Shown here in pieces: positions 32,281 through 43,700 of a DNA stretch of 64,000 nt (the stretch's first letter is position 1; each line of letters opens with the position of its first letter). Position numbers and translations under genes: made by a program. Location: positions 7,707,961 through 7,771,960 of the forward strand of contig OZ025258.1 of NCBI GenBank assembly GCA_964019135.1, in the 5' to 3' direction. The stretch is from Arenicola marina (Eukaryota; Annelida; Polychaeta; Arenicolidae). The notes below the pieces were generated by a model. It saw only the letters and a list, made by a program, of their open reading frames with translations, searched no databases and was not told the origin of the DNA.

Positions 32281-33430
32281 AACCATTTTGTTAAACGGAG
32301 ACGCTCATAGTTTACGATGCAGGTAGGTGGCGTTCAGTTTTCGGGGGCCACTGTGCATGTGAACGCGAACCAGTCAGTGAAAGCGGAAACAGTCAGTTGC
32401 AGGTCGGGCACCAGTCCGCCTAGTAGAACACAGCCCGAGCGCCTTCTGCCGGGAGTGTGGCAAGGAATATGTAGCGCGGCGCGGATCGTTGAACTCATAA
32501 ATGTATTGTAATTTAAAGCGTAAATGAAGTGTTAGCGTTTCAATAATTTATCAGTTACCTTTTTAAGTTAGATAATTTAATTATAATTAAAGACTTGACA
32601 TAACCCATTCCGACTAGTGTTTAGGGGATAATTTTGTGGTGCCGCAGAAATTTGCCTCTTACTCAGGAACGTCTCATGGGGGCTGTTACGCGAAATGAAA
32701 CTTCTAAGCCTATACTTGAAATGGACGTTGATTATGCATGCATGTTACCTTAAAGGGAACCGCCAGCCTGGCATCTAACGTTGTTTCACCGATTTAAATA
32801 ATACCCAATGGTCTATCCTCCAAATTACAGAATTTTTCGTTCTATCTGTAGCTCACAATAAAATTTAGAAGTGACCGCCAGGCACGATTTCGCCGCCTAC
32901 TCAGGCGGCAGCCTTTTTTGGAGGCGTGTCCGCGATTGACCAATCAGGAGGCGATACTCTAATTTATTCAAACCGGAAATTGCGTCTATTGTGTGAGCAA
33001 ACGAAGAGCGCATGATAATCGCTAATATAAATAGCTGCGACTCTAACTCCAAAAATGGCATTGTTGCCTAGTCAATCGTCGCAAGAAGTATATCAATTTG
33101 TTTGGAGGGTACTTTTCCATGAAACAGTAAGATCTTGCGCTACTGTGCGACTTGGAACTGCCGCTGTTCATCTGTAAATCGCGGCCCTGGTCTCTCTCTA
33201 CGCGAGTTATGACGTAAGTTATGACGCGGCGCCATATGAATAGTCACAATACGCTGCTTGACATTGCTGGGGGCGGGTTGCCTTAATCATTTTCTCCTTA
33301 CCACTCGGCCGTAACGAAGCGTTAGCACTCGCCAATTTAATTTTAAGATGTAAACTTTTGGTGCATATCGCGATTAAATTACGTTGGACACCCGCTTTAA
33401 GAGCTCGCTTGCGCTCGCTATAATATTTAT
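32281..33430 (+). repeat. Copy D of the 190-560 block, interrupted by an insertion
   Basis: The left part matches copy A 190-535 weakly, then strongly at 32,668-32,752 (GTCTCATGGGGGCTGTTACG). The match resumes after the insertion with GAGCTCGCTTGCGCTCGCTA (compare 541-560). It shows that the copy A sequence family is spread through the window rather than present only in two large blocks. Confidence 0.7.
32754..33396. mobile_element. 643-bp insertion flanked by TTAA
   Basis: TTAA occurs at both edges (32,750-32,753 and 33,397-33,400), and copy A has a single TTAG at the matching site (about 535-538). This pattern fits a TTAA-specific DNA transposon such as piggyBac or a TTAA MITE. Terminal inverted similarity is weak (AGGGAACCGCC against AGCGGGTGTCC). 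Inside are a CCAAT box (32,940-32,944) and a consensus TATA box (33,026-33,033), followed by a 40-codon frame at 33,055-33,177 (MALLPSQSSQEV start). That frame contains an ACA/GTAAGA sequence that could be a splice donor. The insert may be the 5' end of a larger element or a captured promoter and first exon. Confidence 0.6.
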
Positions 33431-33780
33431 ATCTGTGTATGACCCATGTGATGGCCCCGTCATGGGATAGGAACAGGCGGGGCGTGGTGGGGAGTGGAAC
33501 TTGGTTTGGCAGATATCTGACAGATGGTATCTAGAAATCAAAGGCCAATAAACTACCGGATACTGACGTGTGTCAATTGACTCATATTTTGGATGTCAAT
33601 TAGAACGGAGCGTTGATAGCTTGGAAGGAAATGACCAGAGTAACCCATAGCTCCTATATGTAACCTATATCTCTGTACGCAAACAGGTACTAGGTAATAA
33701 TCATCCGGACCCTACGTCAGTCGCTGTCAGGCGATGTTTGCATTATTATCATGCGCAGCTGCCATGACATGCTTAAAATA
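33431..33780. other. No gene recognised
   Basis: Nothing identifiable is present. The sequence is of ordinary composition and ends where unit E1 similarity begins. Confidence 0.4.
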
Positions 33781-34758
33781 GGATCCATATCTGGGGAGGG
33801 TGGAAATTTTGACAGATAAATACAGAAAGCAATGACTTTATGTATTTATTTGGCAAAATGTGGAAAAAATTGCCAGAGACGCAATAAACCAACTGGCTGA
33901 CGGTCAGGTGGAGACAGGCCATCCACTTGTAGGGAGTGCCAGAAAGCCACCTGGTATGGCTCCGCACAGATTTTGTAAAAGGGCAAAATCCTGGTGGCGG
34001 CAAAGATATCGGCGTTAAATTTTTTTGTCTGTCTCATTATCATTGCTAAAAAGTAATGTTTTGCAAAAACAATAATAACGACGTCTATTGTTTATTTGCT
34101 GCACCGGCCATAAACATACATACAAACAGATATGTCAGACAACAGCAAAAGTCAAACCGTATACAAAAGCATAATGTCACAAATAAACGTGTAAACGCGG
34201 AAAAAAACACAAGCAAATATACTGAGCAAAACTAATGATCCTATATACACACATACACAGACACAAAACGAGGAAACAACCAGCTATATATCCATGTTAT
34301 CCTCCCTGAGGAACAGCTTACGTCACACATTTAAAACTTACCATGGGCCGAACTACGACACATATTCCACCAGCAGGCCGTTGACAAATTCCGACACGTA
34401 TCTTCGCCTAACTTTGATACGTATTATTGCGGACCATCGACATGTGTTGTTGCCGAATTTCGACATGTCTTTCTGCAGAGCTTGTCACCCCAGTGACCTT
34501 TTCTCCGCCTACACTTACCCCCGGAGTCTAGTTTAGTGCCCGGTAGCCTCCTACACGTTATCCAGGTATCCTCCCCGCCTCCAACCTATATACCCTCTCC
34601 CACCCATACTCCCTCCTAGCTCCCCACCCATACACCCTCTCCAGCTCCATTATTCCTCTTCCCGGCAATCAAAGCGCCATTTCCCATAGCATTTCCAAGA
34701 CGCCCACATGGCCTTACCGCCATTATATATGACGTCACACATGGTAGAGACAGCCCGG

Positions 34759-34858
34759 AACGCTATCGTAATAACGGCTGTGGGCTGGCGGCGTAACGAG
34801 CCACAACCACTCCCTTAAATACAACTGCTCGATCAGTGCCATGCTGACAGCGGTTCTC
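34759..34858 (+). promoter_or_regulatory. Candidate promoter block of unit E1
   Basis: This 100-bp block is shared with 60,178-60,278 and 62,074-62,174 at 96-98% identity. It contains a TATA-like TTAAATA (34,815-34,821) and GATCAGTGCC as a possible initiator. A full CRE, TGACGTCA, lies just upstream at 34,730-34,737. The TATA to TCAGTG spacing is only about 20 bp, short for a standard core promoter, so the true start may lie further downstream. Confidence 0.4.
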
Positions 34859-34861
34859 AAA

Positions 34862-34945
34862 CGGGGCCCCTTTTCTCTCTCTCTCTCTTTGTCTCACTCC
34901 GTCTCTCTCCCTCCCACTCCCTCCCTCTCGGTCTCCCTCTCGAAC
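34862..34945. repeat. CT-rich microsatellite in unit E1
   Basis: A CTCTCTCTC-rich tract, with matching tracts at 60,286-60,342 (E2) and 62,184-62,262 (E3). Its length varies between units and shifts any frame that runs through it, which argues against translation across it. Confidence 0.8.
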
Positions 34946-35604
34946 CAGTGTCCCAGAGTTACGGGCATGACGGTCCAGACACTTAAAGCTGATGGGGCTA
35001 CTAAAGTTTTGCACAGTAACCACTTTAATGGAATCGATCAAGAGCGACCAATGGCCCACGTGCAAAGCGTGGTAGGCGAAGTTTATGTACGACCCACAGA
35101 CAAAAGAATCCATTAGACAGACTGGTTATAAATAATAAGTTTCACCGGGGGGGGGGGGGGGGCGAGAATGGATGGTGAGTATGAAGGGGTGGGTAGGAGG
35201 GGGTGGGTGGAAGAAGGGTGGGTGGACGGGATGGGTGGAAGGGGTTGTATGAATGAAACGATTGTCATCGAAACACTCTTTGGCAAGCAGACGGACTTAG
35301 CCGTGGGCTAAATATACCTCGAGGCGATAATCCAAGAAGCGTTAATAATAATATTTTTTTCGGGTGGGACCTCTTTACTTAGTCACGCCACTAAGTGCCT
35401 TATGTTTTCTTCATTTCCGGGACAGCCTCCCGCCTCCCCACCCCTACCCTTACTCTTCCTTGCAGTATGCATCCAGTGTGCCAAATGCTGGACCCGTCGC
35501 CCGTGGTATTATAGAACCTAGCTATATCTAATTACATGTACATGTATAGGCCGGCAGTCTGACATTATATTAGGTCCTAAATATAACGTTCTTCACTATT
35601 GTAT

Positions 35605-35800
35605 GGGTCATCTCATAGTTTATATAAAGTAGGCAGCCTGTTCAGCTGTTTCAACAGTTTGAAACTGGTCAACCCAAGCGTCCGGTCCGTGGCGCGGGTC
35701 CCACTTGTATCTATGTTTGTGTAAGATACAGATTGCCATCATCACCATATTTGCCGGATAAGGTAGTCTGTCGTCCTTTCACTTCTTGGTTGTGGTCCTG
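35605..35800 (+). mobile_element. tRNA-like SINE within E1
   Basis: A tRNA-derived sequence with a degraded B box near 35,690 is present at the same place in E2 (60,525-60,745) and E3 (62,925-63,150). E3 preserves the box best (TGGTTCGAGTCC, 63,014-63,025). Its presence in all units means it inserted before unit E was duplicated. Confidence 0.55.
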
Positions 35801-36078
35801 TCCTTATATTAATCCATCTATCAGATGGCGAATATATCTCCGCGCAGCTATGTTACTATAATGTTGATGTAGTTTCATCATAATCCTGTGCTGTAAGATC
35901 CCTTCATAAGAGAAGATACAGCTTTGAGCTCAAACACACATACCATTATAACGTTTTCCTGCAAGAAGAAGGCAGGGAACTTTCTACAGCTGAAAGGTTC
36001 CAACTTACTTCATGTCTGTCATCTTCTTCGGCGAAAGAAATGACAGGTTGTCCGGCTAGCAGATGCGGAGTCGGTGGG

Positions 36079-36287
36079 TGTCCCAGGGGTAACCAGTGGC
36101 TGATTCAATTAGAGAACGGAGCCATGCCCCAGGGGTAACCATTACCTGATTCAATTAGAGAACGAATCCATGTCCCATGGGTAACTAGTGGCTGATTCAA
36201 TTAGAGAAAGGAGCCATGTCCCAAGGGTAACCAGCGGCTGATTCAATTAGAGAACGGAGCCATGTACCATGGGTAACCAGTGGCGGT
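36079..36287. repeat. 46-bp minisatellite next to E1
   Basis: Between four and five tandem units of 46 bp; ATTAGAGAA recurs at 36,108, 36,154, 36,200 and 36,246. The core is GGGTAACCAGTGGCTGATTC. The same repeat occurs at 63,805-64,000 next to unit E4, so it belongs to the E-unit structure. Confidence 0.85.
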
Positions 36288-37290
36288 ATAAATGGATATA
36301 TCACATTCTACTCCTTTCCCTGTCGGAATGAACCACTGAAAAGTTCTTATGAAACCCATACAAACCACCAGAACCTGCACCAATACTTGCAGGACGTGTT
36401 TTCAGCCCATTAGTTGTATATCGCTGCATTGGGATGACCTGTACCGCAATCTATGCAGGTATAACAAATTCCCGCTCAGATGTGATAACTGCCCTCCTTC
36501 AATGTCGGGTCGACCTGTCAAAACAAAACCACGTCATATCCCGTTTCTTCCCGAGCCGAGAGTAACAACGCGATCTAAAGGTCACGTGTGGACATCCCCT
36601 GCCTGAAGACGTTGACGGGAGATGTCGAAACACCCGGAAATAACCTAACAGCGCCTTTATGATATTTACATAACGTGACCACCAGATGAATGGAGAAAAA
36701 CTGACGCTACAATCACCGGTTGGGTCGAGGCTTTCTGACTGAAGAAAGGGAGTGCATTGTAGTCCCGGGGCCCTGAGCTTCGCCGCTATTCAGGGTGGAA
36801 CTAATCGTCACGGGAAAATGCGTGGGAATTGTAAAGGGGACTGCTGCCTGCATATCGCCATAGAGCCACTCCCCATGGCCAGCGGTGCCTCAATTTATGT
36901 GGCTGTCGACAATATCTATATAAGAGGGCAGAAAACTGTTTTACCTGATATCCCAGACCTTTTTTTTACCATTACACGTCGAAGCACCTTACTTAGTGTA
37001 AGCTTTGGTCAGGTCTCGTGACGTTATCGTGTGAGGCCTCATCTATTCTTAGGCTACCCAACCAGGCCAATTTGCCTTGTCGCAGATAGTAAATAATCAA
37101 CCAATAAATAAAATTACATCACAAATGCCAGCTACACATACTGGATTAGTTGGATTTTCTACGCCAAGGGAAATGCGTTGTTACTTCTCGAGATAAAGTA
37201 GTCAATTAACGACCGTGTAAAGCACAGGTTGGCAGCAACATTTAGTGGACTCTTATTGCCACACAGTTCTCAAATCGGACTCATTAACTT
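36288..37290. other. No gene recognised
   Basis: Nothing is identifiable beyond ordinary mixed sequence. Two plus-strand frames of 85 and 89 codons (from 36,349 and 36,752) show no motif I recognise. Confidence 0.4.
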
Positions 37291-37560
37291 GCAATAGCTG
37301 TACGAGCCTAAGTCATATATTGTGCGATTAACAGCTGCTACACATGTCTGAACGGTATATATTTATATATATTTACAAAGCATGATTACCCAAAATAACA
37401 TGTAAATGAGGTTTAAGGTTGGAGATTCGTGGAAAGAGATTGCTTTTAGCCCTAAACAAATCCTTACCCGCCCCCTGGCGGACAATTTCTCAGTCGGGCC
37501 CCAGATCTAAAGATCTAGATCTAAACTCTTTTCAGTTTTAGAGAAGTGTAAACTTGGCTG
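37291..37560 (+). repeat. Repeat shared with 43,185-43,450
   Basis: Shared segments are TGTACGAG, TTGTGCGAT, AACAGCTG and ACACATGTCTG, then CGCCCCCTGGCGGACAATTT and CTCAGTCGGGCCCCAGATCT followed by AAAGAT. Both copies then reach a TTCTCAGTTTTA-like stretch and GTGTAAACTTGG or GTGAACTTGG. Middle parts differ in length. Confidence 0.75.
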
Positions 37561-37830
37561 ATGTAATGGCTGATGTCCGCACGTCCATTAATATCCCGGG
37601 AGGATATTCATTAGCGGAAGGCAGGGCTTTATAATAGCAATTACGGACAGAGGGGGAAACATTCAGTATTTCGCCCGATTGTTGGGGAGTCACCGTGCCG
37701 TCTACTCTCTTGATTGATTGGTGGGTGGATTGATGTCACTAACCTATATATGTTGTTTTCCTGGTCGAAATGAACGACGATTCTCTCTCTCTCATTGTTC
37801 TTCGTATGAAACATGCTTTAATGATTATGT
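37561..37830. other. No gene recognised
   Basis: A short spacer between the repeat at 37,291-37,560 and copy C. I see nothing in it. Confidence 0.4.
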
Positions 37831-38105
37831 CGCGATTTTGACTGCTTTCCACTCCATTCTAGGACGACGTATCTTGCAGGCTTATGCCAGCACATTGGGT
37901 AATAATTACATTAAGAAAATGAAGTGTAATTAATCAACAAAAAACAATACTGCTCCATGGGATATATGTTTGATTCTCCCGAAAAATTCCATTACTGTAC
38001 AATCCAATATAACACGTGGATGATCATATAGCTGCAGGTTAACTTTCCGATTTCCGTTCTTCGTATCAACGCTGGGTACTTCCAGTTCGTAGATATCTAT
38101 ACTCA
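37831..38105 (+). repeat. Copy C of the 13,345-13,870 sub-block
   Basis: This is a same-orientation match to copy A (ends of 13,345-13,870) and to copy B (49,620-49,765), with shared CGACGTATCTTGCAG and TTTCCGTTCTTCGTATCAAC. It lacks the extra G-rich part present in copy A. LINE sequence follows within 200 bases. Confidence 0.75.
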
Positions 38106-38279
38106 TATTCATTAATGTCGTTCACACTGTTTTTGGCCGATATTTTCATTAAAATTGGAGTGAGCGCTCGGAAATTTACGGACAGGCTGCAGAACCCAGA
38201 GACCCAACCAATTCAATCCTACTTTCCTTTATGGGCCAATCTATTTTTCCTATCATATCCAAAGTAATCTTGAACATGA

Positions 38280-40003
38280 TGAAGCTCCATTAACCACAAA
38301 CATCAGTCAACAAGCCAACAAGCCGGATTTAGAAAAGGATAATCAACCATAGACCACATGTTTGCATTACAAGGTATGGTACAGAAATGTATTAGTAAGG
38401 CAAGAGGAAAATTCGATTGCATTTTTGTTAACTTAGAGAAAGCATTTGACACTATACCGCATCAGTTCATTTGGTATAGACTGCTAACAGAAGGTGTCCA
38501 TAGGAGAATACTAAAGGTCTTGCAATCAATGTATAGCCAACTTAGGTCACGTGTAATAACACCAGAGGGGCTAACTGATTTGTCTGAATACAACACAGGA
38601 ACCAGACAGGGGTGACAACTTAGCCCCTTTCTTTTTAACTTTTGCCTGAACAACTTCAGAGAATGTTGCAAATCGAATGATTTCCCTGGGGTTCAGATAA
38701 GCCATATAGATCATATTGTGTACCGGCTACTGTTTGCAGACGATATGATTGAAGCAGCTGATACTGTGGGTAGATTACAGAAACTTATTCATAAACTTAG
38801 CGAGTTCTGTGAAAGCTGGGGATTATCAATTAATTTAAATAAGACAACGGTTATGGTTTTCAGGAATGGGGGGATAGAGAAAAGAAATAAAAAATGGTTC
38901 TTAAAAGGAAAGAGGATAGAGACTGTATCATCTTGTAAGTACCTAGGGCTGGTTGTTACCCCTAAGCTAGTCTGGACCTTCGCTCAGCAAACCCTCTCCG
39001 CACAAGTTGGAAAGGCTCTGAATTTTATTAAATCTGTAAATAACAAATGTAGTGGGTTAGAACCTATTAAGATCCAATTCGAATTATTTGATAAAATGAT
39101 ATTGCCGATTCTAACCTATGGAGCAGAGATTTGGGCATATAGGGTGAAGGACGTTATAGAGAGTGTCCAAGTGAAATATTGCAAATGGATATTAAAACTA
39201 CCTACATCGACATCAAATGCAGCTGTTATGGGAAAAGTTGGAATGTACCCAGTACAAATAATGTGTGTGATGAAGATGCTAAAGTTCTGGATGAAGCTCG
39301 TCAGGAATGAGGACCAGTCCCTCCCGAGAGAAACATATACTATGCTATTTGAATTAGATTATAGGGGGAGGCCCACATGGGCCACTGAAGTGAAAATAAT
39401 ATTGTTAGAGCTCGGTTTTGAAGGAGCCTGGACGCATCAGCAAATAGGAGATGAGGGTCTATTTTTAAAAACAACTAGGGGTGAATTGATTACACAGCAC
39501 ATGCAAATTGGCTCAACTGCCTAGAGGAAAATAACCGACTTGACACATATAGAAAGTATAAAAGAACCTTTACAACAGAACCGTATAAATTTGCTATTAA
39601 GGAAAGCTATATTGGAAAACTCCTGGCCCAATTTCGATGTTTCACACACCCACTAAACATAAAAAAAGGCAGACATTAAGGAATCCCAAGGGAAGAAAGA
39701 CTGTGTATTTATTGTAAATAATTATAAATGGTGAAAGTGTTATAGAAGATGAGATACACCTAATCTGTTCTTGCCCTTTGTATCAAGCGTCACGAAACAA
39801 ATACCTTTTTTACCTTTTTGATGATGTCAATAGATACCCCCACCCTATATAACATTGTGCTATTTCTCCGCGATGCGTACAAATTAAGGGAAAACTGTTT
39901 CAAAATGTTACCTTATTTACTTGATGTTATTTGTATATACATATATTTGTACTTTGAGGCTGCGCGCCTACATTGCACAATAAACTCATTATTATTATTA
40001 TAC
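38280..40003 (+). mobile_element. LINE (non-LTR retrotransposon) relic
   Basis: Translated segments give an RT of non-LTR type: AGFRKG near 38,320, NLEKAFDTIPHQF (RT motif with catalytic D), RTRQG-like GTRQG, and LLFADD carrying the DD pair. SINLNKTTVMVF and LGLVV follow, then ILTYGAEIWAY typical of the region after RT. A C-terminal zinc-knuckle-like segment (EDEIHLICSCPLY) lies near 39,745-39,785. AATAAA and a (TTA)n tail end the element at about 40,003. The sequence resembles jockey/CR1-group elements. It is dead: in-frame stops occur at 38,340-38,342 and 38,613-38,615, the 5' two thirds are missing, and the frame changes after 39,524. The longest frame, 38,718-39,524, has 268 codons. Confidence 0.85.
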
Positions 40004-40129
40004 TAAACACATTGAGAATGACAGTATTGAGGAAAACAGGGAATTTTAATCATGCCAGAATTATTAAAAAAGTACTAAACTAACAAATACCAAAAAGCGA
40101 ATGTTGCGGGTGCCATAGCTCACAAACAG

Positions 40130-40483
40130 CTCCATGACGGTCGTCGACACTCACTTCGATGGTGGCTGCATGACCTTGGTTTGTCCTTGGGCGGTAACCG
40201 GCAGCGATGAAATCCCGGTTCGTCCCTATTTAGAGCGTGTACCCCGTCCACCCCGCTCCCCACAGCGCCAATGACCCACAGACCGCTTGTCCTGGAGTCC
40301 GTCTACCACACTGACCCGGCTTTTATTGGTACCACCCTACCTCTCCTGCCCAGCCGGAACGCGTAGGGAGAGGTGGAGGAGAGGAAGTAGAGGAGATGGT
40401 TAGCTATGGCCCGGGGGCCCGGGGGCCCGTGGCACGGCGAGCCCCGGGCCGCAGATGGGACGGGCGAGTTAAAGACGGCACCA
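40130..40483 (-). repeat. Inverted, shortened copy of 18,355-19,195
   Basis: The reverse complement of three pieces of 18,355-19,195 lies here in the expected order, including CTGACCCGGCTTTTATTGGT (compare about 19,000-19,020). Most of the middle, including the G-rich and pyrimidine tracts, is missing. Its right end joins at 40,483/40,484 to a direct copy of 20,571 onward, marking an inversion or template-switch breakpoint. Confidence 0.75.
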
Positions 40484-41279
40484 CGATGGCCGCCGTTCGC
40501 TTAATGGCGACGCTAGATAATCGGGAATGGTTGCAAAATACGGGCCAAACGTCGACTTGGGCTAGTAATCCGCGTTTGCTTTTATCCTGGCACGCTTTGT
40601 TTCGGCGCCATAGGGCTTCGTATTACAGGCATTACGGCGTGACCAAACACGAGTGGAAAGTCGGGATTTGGACGTATTCAATCGAAATATCGCCCTCTAC
40701 CTGGGTAAACAGTCCGCGTTGAACAGCAGCCGTTAGATTGTGCACATCCAGCATTCGCATCCAAGGGATCCAATTTAGGCTAAATTGCGCTTACTGCGAG
40801 CCCAATACAGCTTTCACAGGACAATTTAGGCTCGAACGCCTTCAATCATAGACTGCCAAATTTATCAAGAGCTGTGGCATGGCCATCTGAATAATACAAA
40901 CAGTACGTTTCAATCTTACTTCCGTTTCCAGGAATGATGGTAGTGAAAGCACAGTTTTACCGATACAAGTATGTTAATATCGGTTTATGCAGTGCGCACA
41001 TGGTTTAAAGTAGTGCCCGCATCGCCCAATTTGCCCTTCATAAGGTCTAAAGTGCGTACGTTGCCCACCTGCTTAAGCATGACTATGACTCCATAATTAG
41101 TTATAATAAGACAGAAAGGGCCATTAGTAACACCGTTTACCCATGCCGCTGATGCCTTAGTTTGAATTAATAATCATCTTATAACGTCGCCGTTTGGTTC
41201 AGCATCATGTTTCAACAGACCCGCTCTTTGACCCAAAGTAGATTTTCGTCATCATCAGTGTCCCACTGAGTTCTTGTTA
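40484..41279 (+). repeat. Second copy of the 20,571-21,426 block
   Basis: Same-strand match to 20,571-21,426, from CGATGGCCGCCGTTCGC to the same CCCACTGAGTTCTTGTT end. It carries small deletions, for example near 41,155. The 108-codon plus-strand frame at 40,396-40,722 is not open in the other copy and is unlikely to be coding. Confidence 0.8.
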
Positions 41280-42088
41280 TGATTTAAAAAAAAAATTAGT
41301 CTTATGTTAGTCGGTCGTGTTTGTTATGACGAACATTTTTAATTTACGGCATATGTCAGTCGGTCGTGTTTGTTAAGACGAAATATCATAGAGAGATGCG
41401 ACTAGCGTTAAAATGTTTCACTGATTAAGGCACACAACTATAATATGGATCATTTTTTGCGCGTATAAAGAGGTTTCATGCAAAATGACGTAATAGTCCA
41501 CCTTGTCCTTATGTTCAAACTAGATGCACGCTGTTTTCCCACTTTAACTTTCTCAATCGTCGTCAACCTCCAAAGATGTATTAAAAAAGATGTATAACCC
41601 ATTTCCCGCAGAAAAATTCACCGTCAATGAGGTCACATGACGTCAAAAATGAAATGTTTAAATACGAAGTGAATTCACTGTACAATTAATATTGGGAATA
41701 GAGAGATCGGATTCGGGTGACAGGACGTCTAATTTTACCGCATAGTTGTTTCTTAGTTAAAAAAAACAAACTTTCTATTTTACTTTTCCCCCTAGAGGGG
41801 CAAACATTCCTTATGGCGATGCCAATGTTAAAGTCTATATATAATCAATCACACTGGTGCTGTTAGTGGTGAGCTCCAGTGATTGATTGCTAGCCCCACC
41901 CCATACCGCTACCCCCTAGCACTGACTACCATTTACATCATTGTCGCGTCGCGCGCTTGTTTTCACTATCTCCAGCTTGGCTTGTCTTATTGACTCGCTC
42001 GCTCTACTCGCCTCGCCGCAGTGGGATTATATCGTTTTCGCTTTCGCTATAATGTTCTGATACGTCATAGAAATATGAATAGGAATAA
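41280..42088. other. No gene; short tandem repeat at its left edge
   Basis: AGTCGGTCGTGTTTGTTA occurs twice (near 41,310 and 41,355) with a period of about 47 bases. The rest shows nothing identifiable. Confidence 0.5.
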
Positions 42089-42258
42089 GAGTCCCTGGGG
42101 ACACAAGCCATAAGAAACATCCAGGGGACATAAGCCATAAGAGAGTCCCCGGGGACACAAGCCTGAAGGAAAGTCCCCGAGGCACAATCCCTGACACAGT
42201 CCCCGGTGACGCACGCCACAAGGATCAAGGAGAGTCCCCAGTGACGCACGCCATAAAA
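42089..42258. repeat. 27-bp degenerate tandem repeat
   Basis: About six units of 26-35 bp, each with AGTCCCCGGGGACAC-like and AGCCATAAGA-like parts, start near 42,089, 42,116, 42,142, 42,171, 42,197 and 42,232. GTCCCCGGGGAC is itself a 12-bp palindrome. The minus-strand frames with repeated GLCP-type residues are products of this repeat. Confidence 0.8.
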
Positions 42259-43095
42259 AGATGTATAGGCTATGGAAAAATTGCCTACATTGTTTGCATA
42301 TATAGTATAAACGCAACCCAACAATAAATAGTAAATGTATTCTTTATTTTGATGGCCAGAGAGTAAATTCATGCCTTTTTTTAACAGCGATAGAGTAAAT
42401 TCGCAATTATTTAGAGATATGTGCAAATAAGTAATTAAGGTTGAAAGGGCATGCCATAGCAATGAATATCGCATCTTGAACAGCCAAGTCAACAAGCATC
42501 GCTACCCCGCCTACGTTTGAACATGTCGTCCCTGTCACCAACGAGCGAAATGAACAACTCTGCAGAAGTAGTAATGCACAACACGGGCTGGCGAGAGAGT
42601 GGGTGGAGGGTGTCTGTGACTCAATAATCGATTTCCTGGGCCAACCCCGAAAAGGCAAGGCACAAATGGGGCCTGATGAATTTTGACTTCACTGTCATAT
42701 CTCATCACGTGAACATTATTTCCTTTCAGTCGTTTTCAGTCCCTCAGCAATATAATAATAATTATAACACATTATAACAGATTCACATATATACCGGAAG
42801 TGTAGCAACGAGTACAAACAAACAATACATTACCTTACAATTATAACAATGATGTCGGTGCTATAATAATATACAAGTGCACAACTGAAAGGACTAAAAT
42901 GTATATAATTTAGATAATAAATTGATGTGCTACACATCGGCTGCAAAGACAAAAATAAAATGGCGATAGGTGGGTTTGAATTGACCTTATTGACGTGAAA
43001 TGTAGGCACTAGTTGCATATACAAATGTCTGTTTGCCACAGTATTTCCTTCCACACGAGCATCATTAGACATGAATTATGTATAAAGTTATGTAG
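42259..43095. other. No gene recognised
   Basis: Mostly A/T-rich sequence with nothing identifiable. Short frames lack motifs. Confidence 0.4.
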
Positions 43096-43183
43096 GCCAG
43101 AAGCCAGAAGCCAGAAGCCAGAAGCCAGAATCCAGAATCCAGAAACCAGAAGCCAGAAGCCAGAAGCCAGAAGCCAGAAGCCA
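43096..43183. repeat. (GCCAGAA)n microsatellite
   Basis: A 7-bp tandem repeat, GCCAGAA, of about 12 units with a few TCCAGAA and ACCAGAA variants. Confidence 0.9.
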
Positions 43184-43184
43184 A

Positions 43185-43450
43185 ATGGCCCTGTACGAGT
43201 CTAAGTCATACATTGTGCGATAAACAGCTGATACACATGTCTGGACGGTACATAAATATGTTCTCTAGGCGTGGCGCACGGCCAGCCAAGTTCCGCCCCC
43301 TGGCGGACAATTTCTCAGTCGGGCCCCAGATCTAAAGATGTCCTCGCCTCGGATAATTACAACAGGGAGACGGTTTCTTTGTCACGGATTCTCCGATGAA
43401 TGTGGAAGCCTTGAACAAAAGGTCTTCTCAGTTTTACACGCATGTGAACT
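43185..43450 (+). repeat. Repeat shared with 37,291-37,560
   Basis: The second copy of the repeat described at 37,291-37,560. It carries extra sequence at about 43,340-43,415 that is missing from the first copy. Confidence 0.7.
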
Positions 43451-43700
43451 TGGCGTTTGCAGGGGTGGGATTCGCACTATGTATCGGCCCCTTAGGCTGG
43501 CCTACCAGCGCAACGAAATGATAGCCAAATGCCCACAAGGTCACAGGGTGTTGACGGTCTTAAACATGTTAACGTATCTCAGGGGATCAACCGGACTTAA
43601 TCATTTATTTCATGCCGGCATATCCTCATTGCACTATTACATACTTTTGCCTTATACTTTTGTTATGCGCACTCTCGGGCAAGCAATGTATCTTCACGTG

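Larger units (their letters stand above)
33781..36069 (+). repeat. Complex repeat unit E1
   Basis: This segment matches the tandem units at 59,423-60,999 (E2) and 61,000-63,311 (E3). Shared parts, in order, are a CTGGCTGACGGTCAGGTGG segment, an A-rich stretch, the CACCCCAGTGACCTTT segment, a promoter-like block, a CT-rich tract, a conserved ATGACGGTCC segment, a tRNA-like SINE (about 35,605-35,800) and an AAGAAGAAGGCAGG end piece. A further unit start (CGAAAGAAATGACAG) lies at 36,040. No protein is recognised. Confidence 0.8.
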
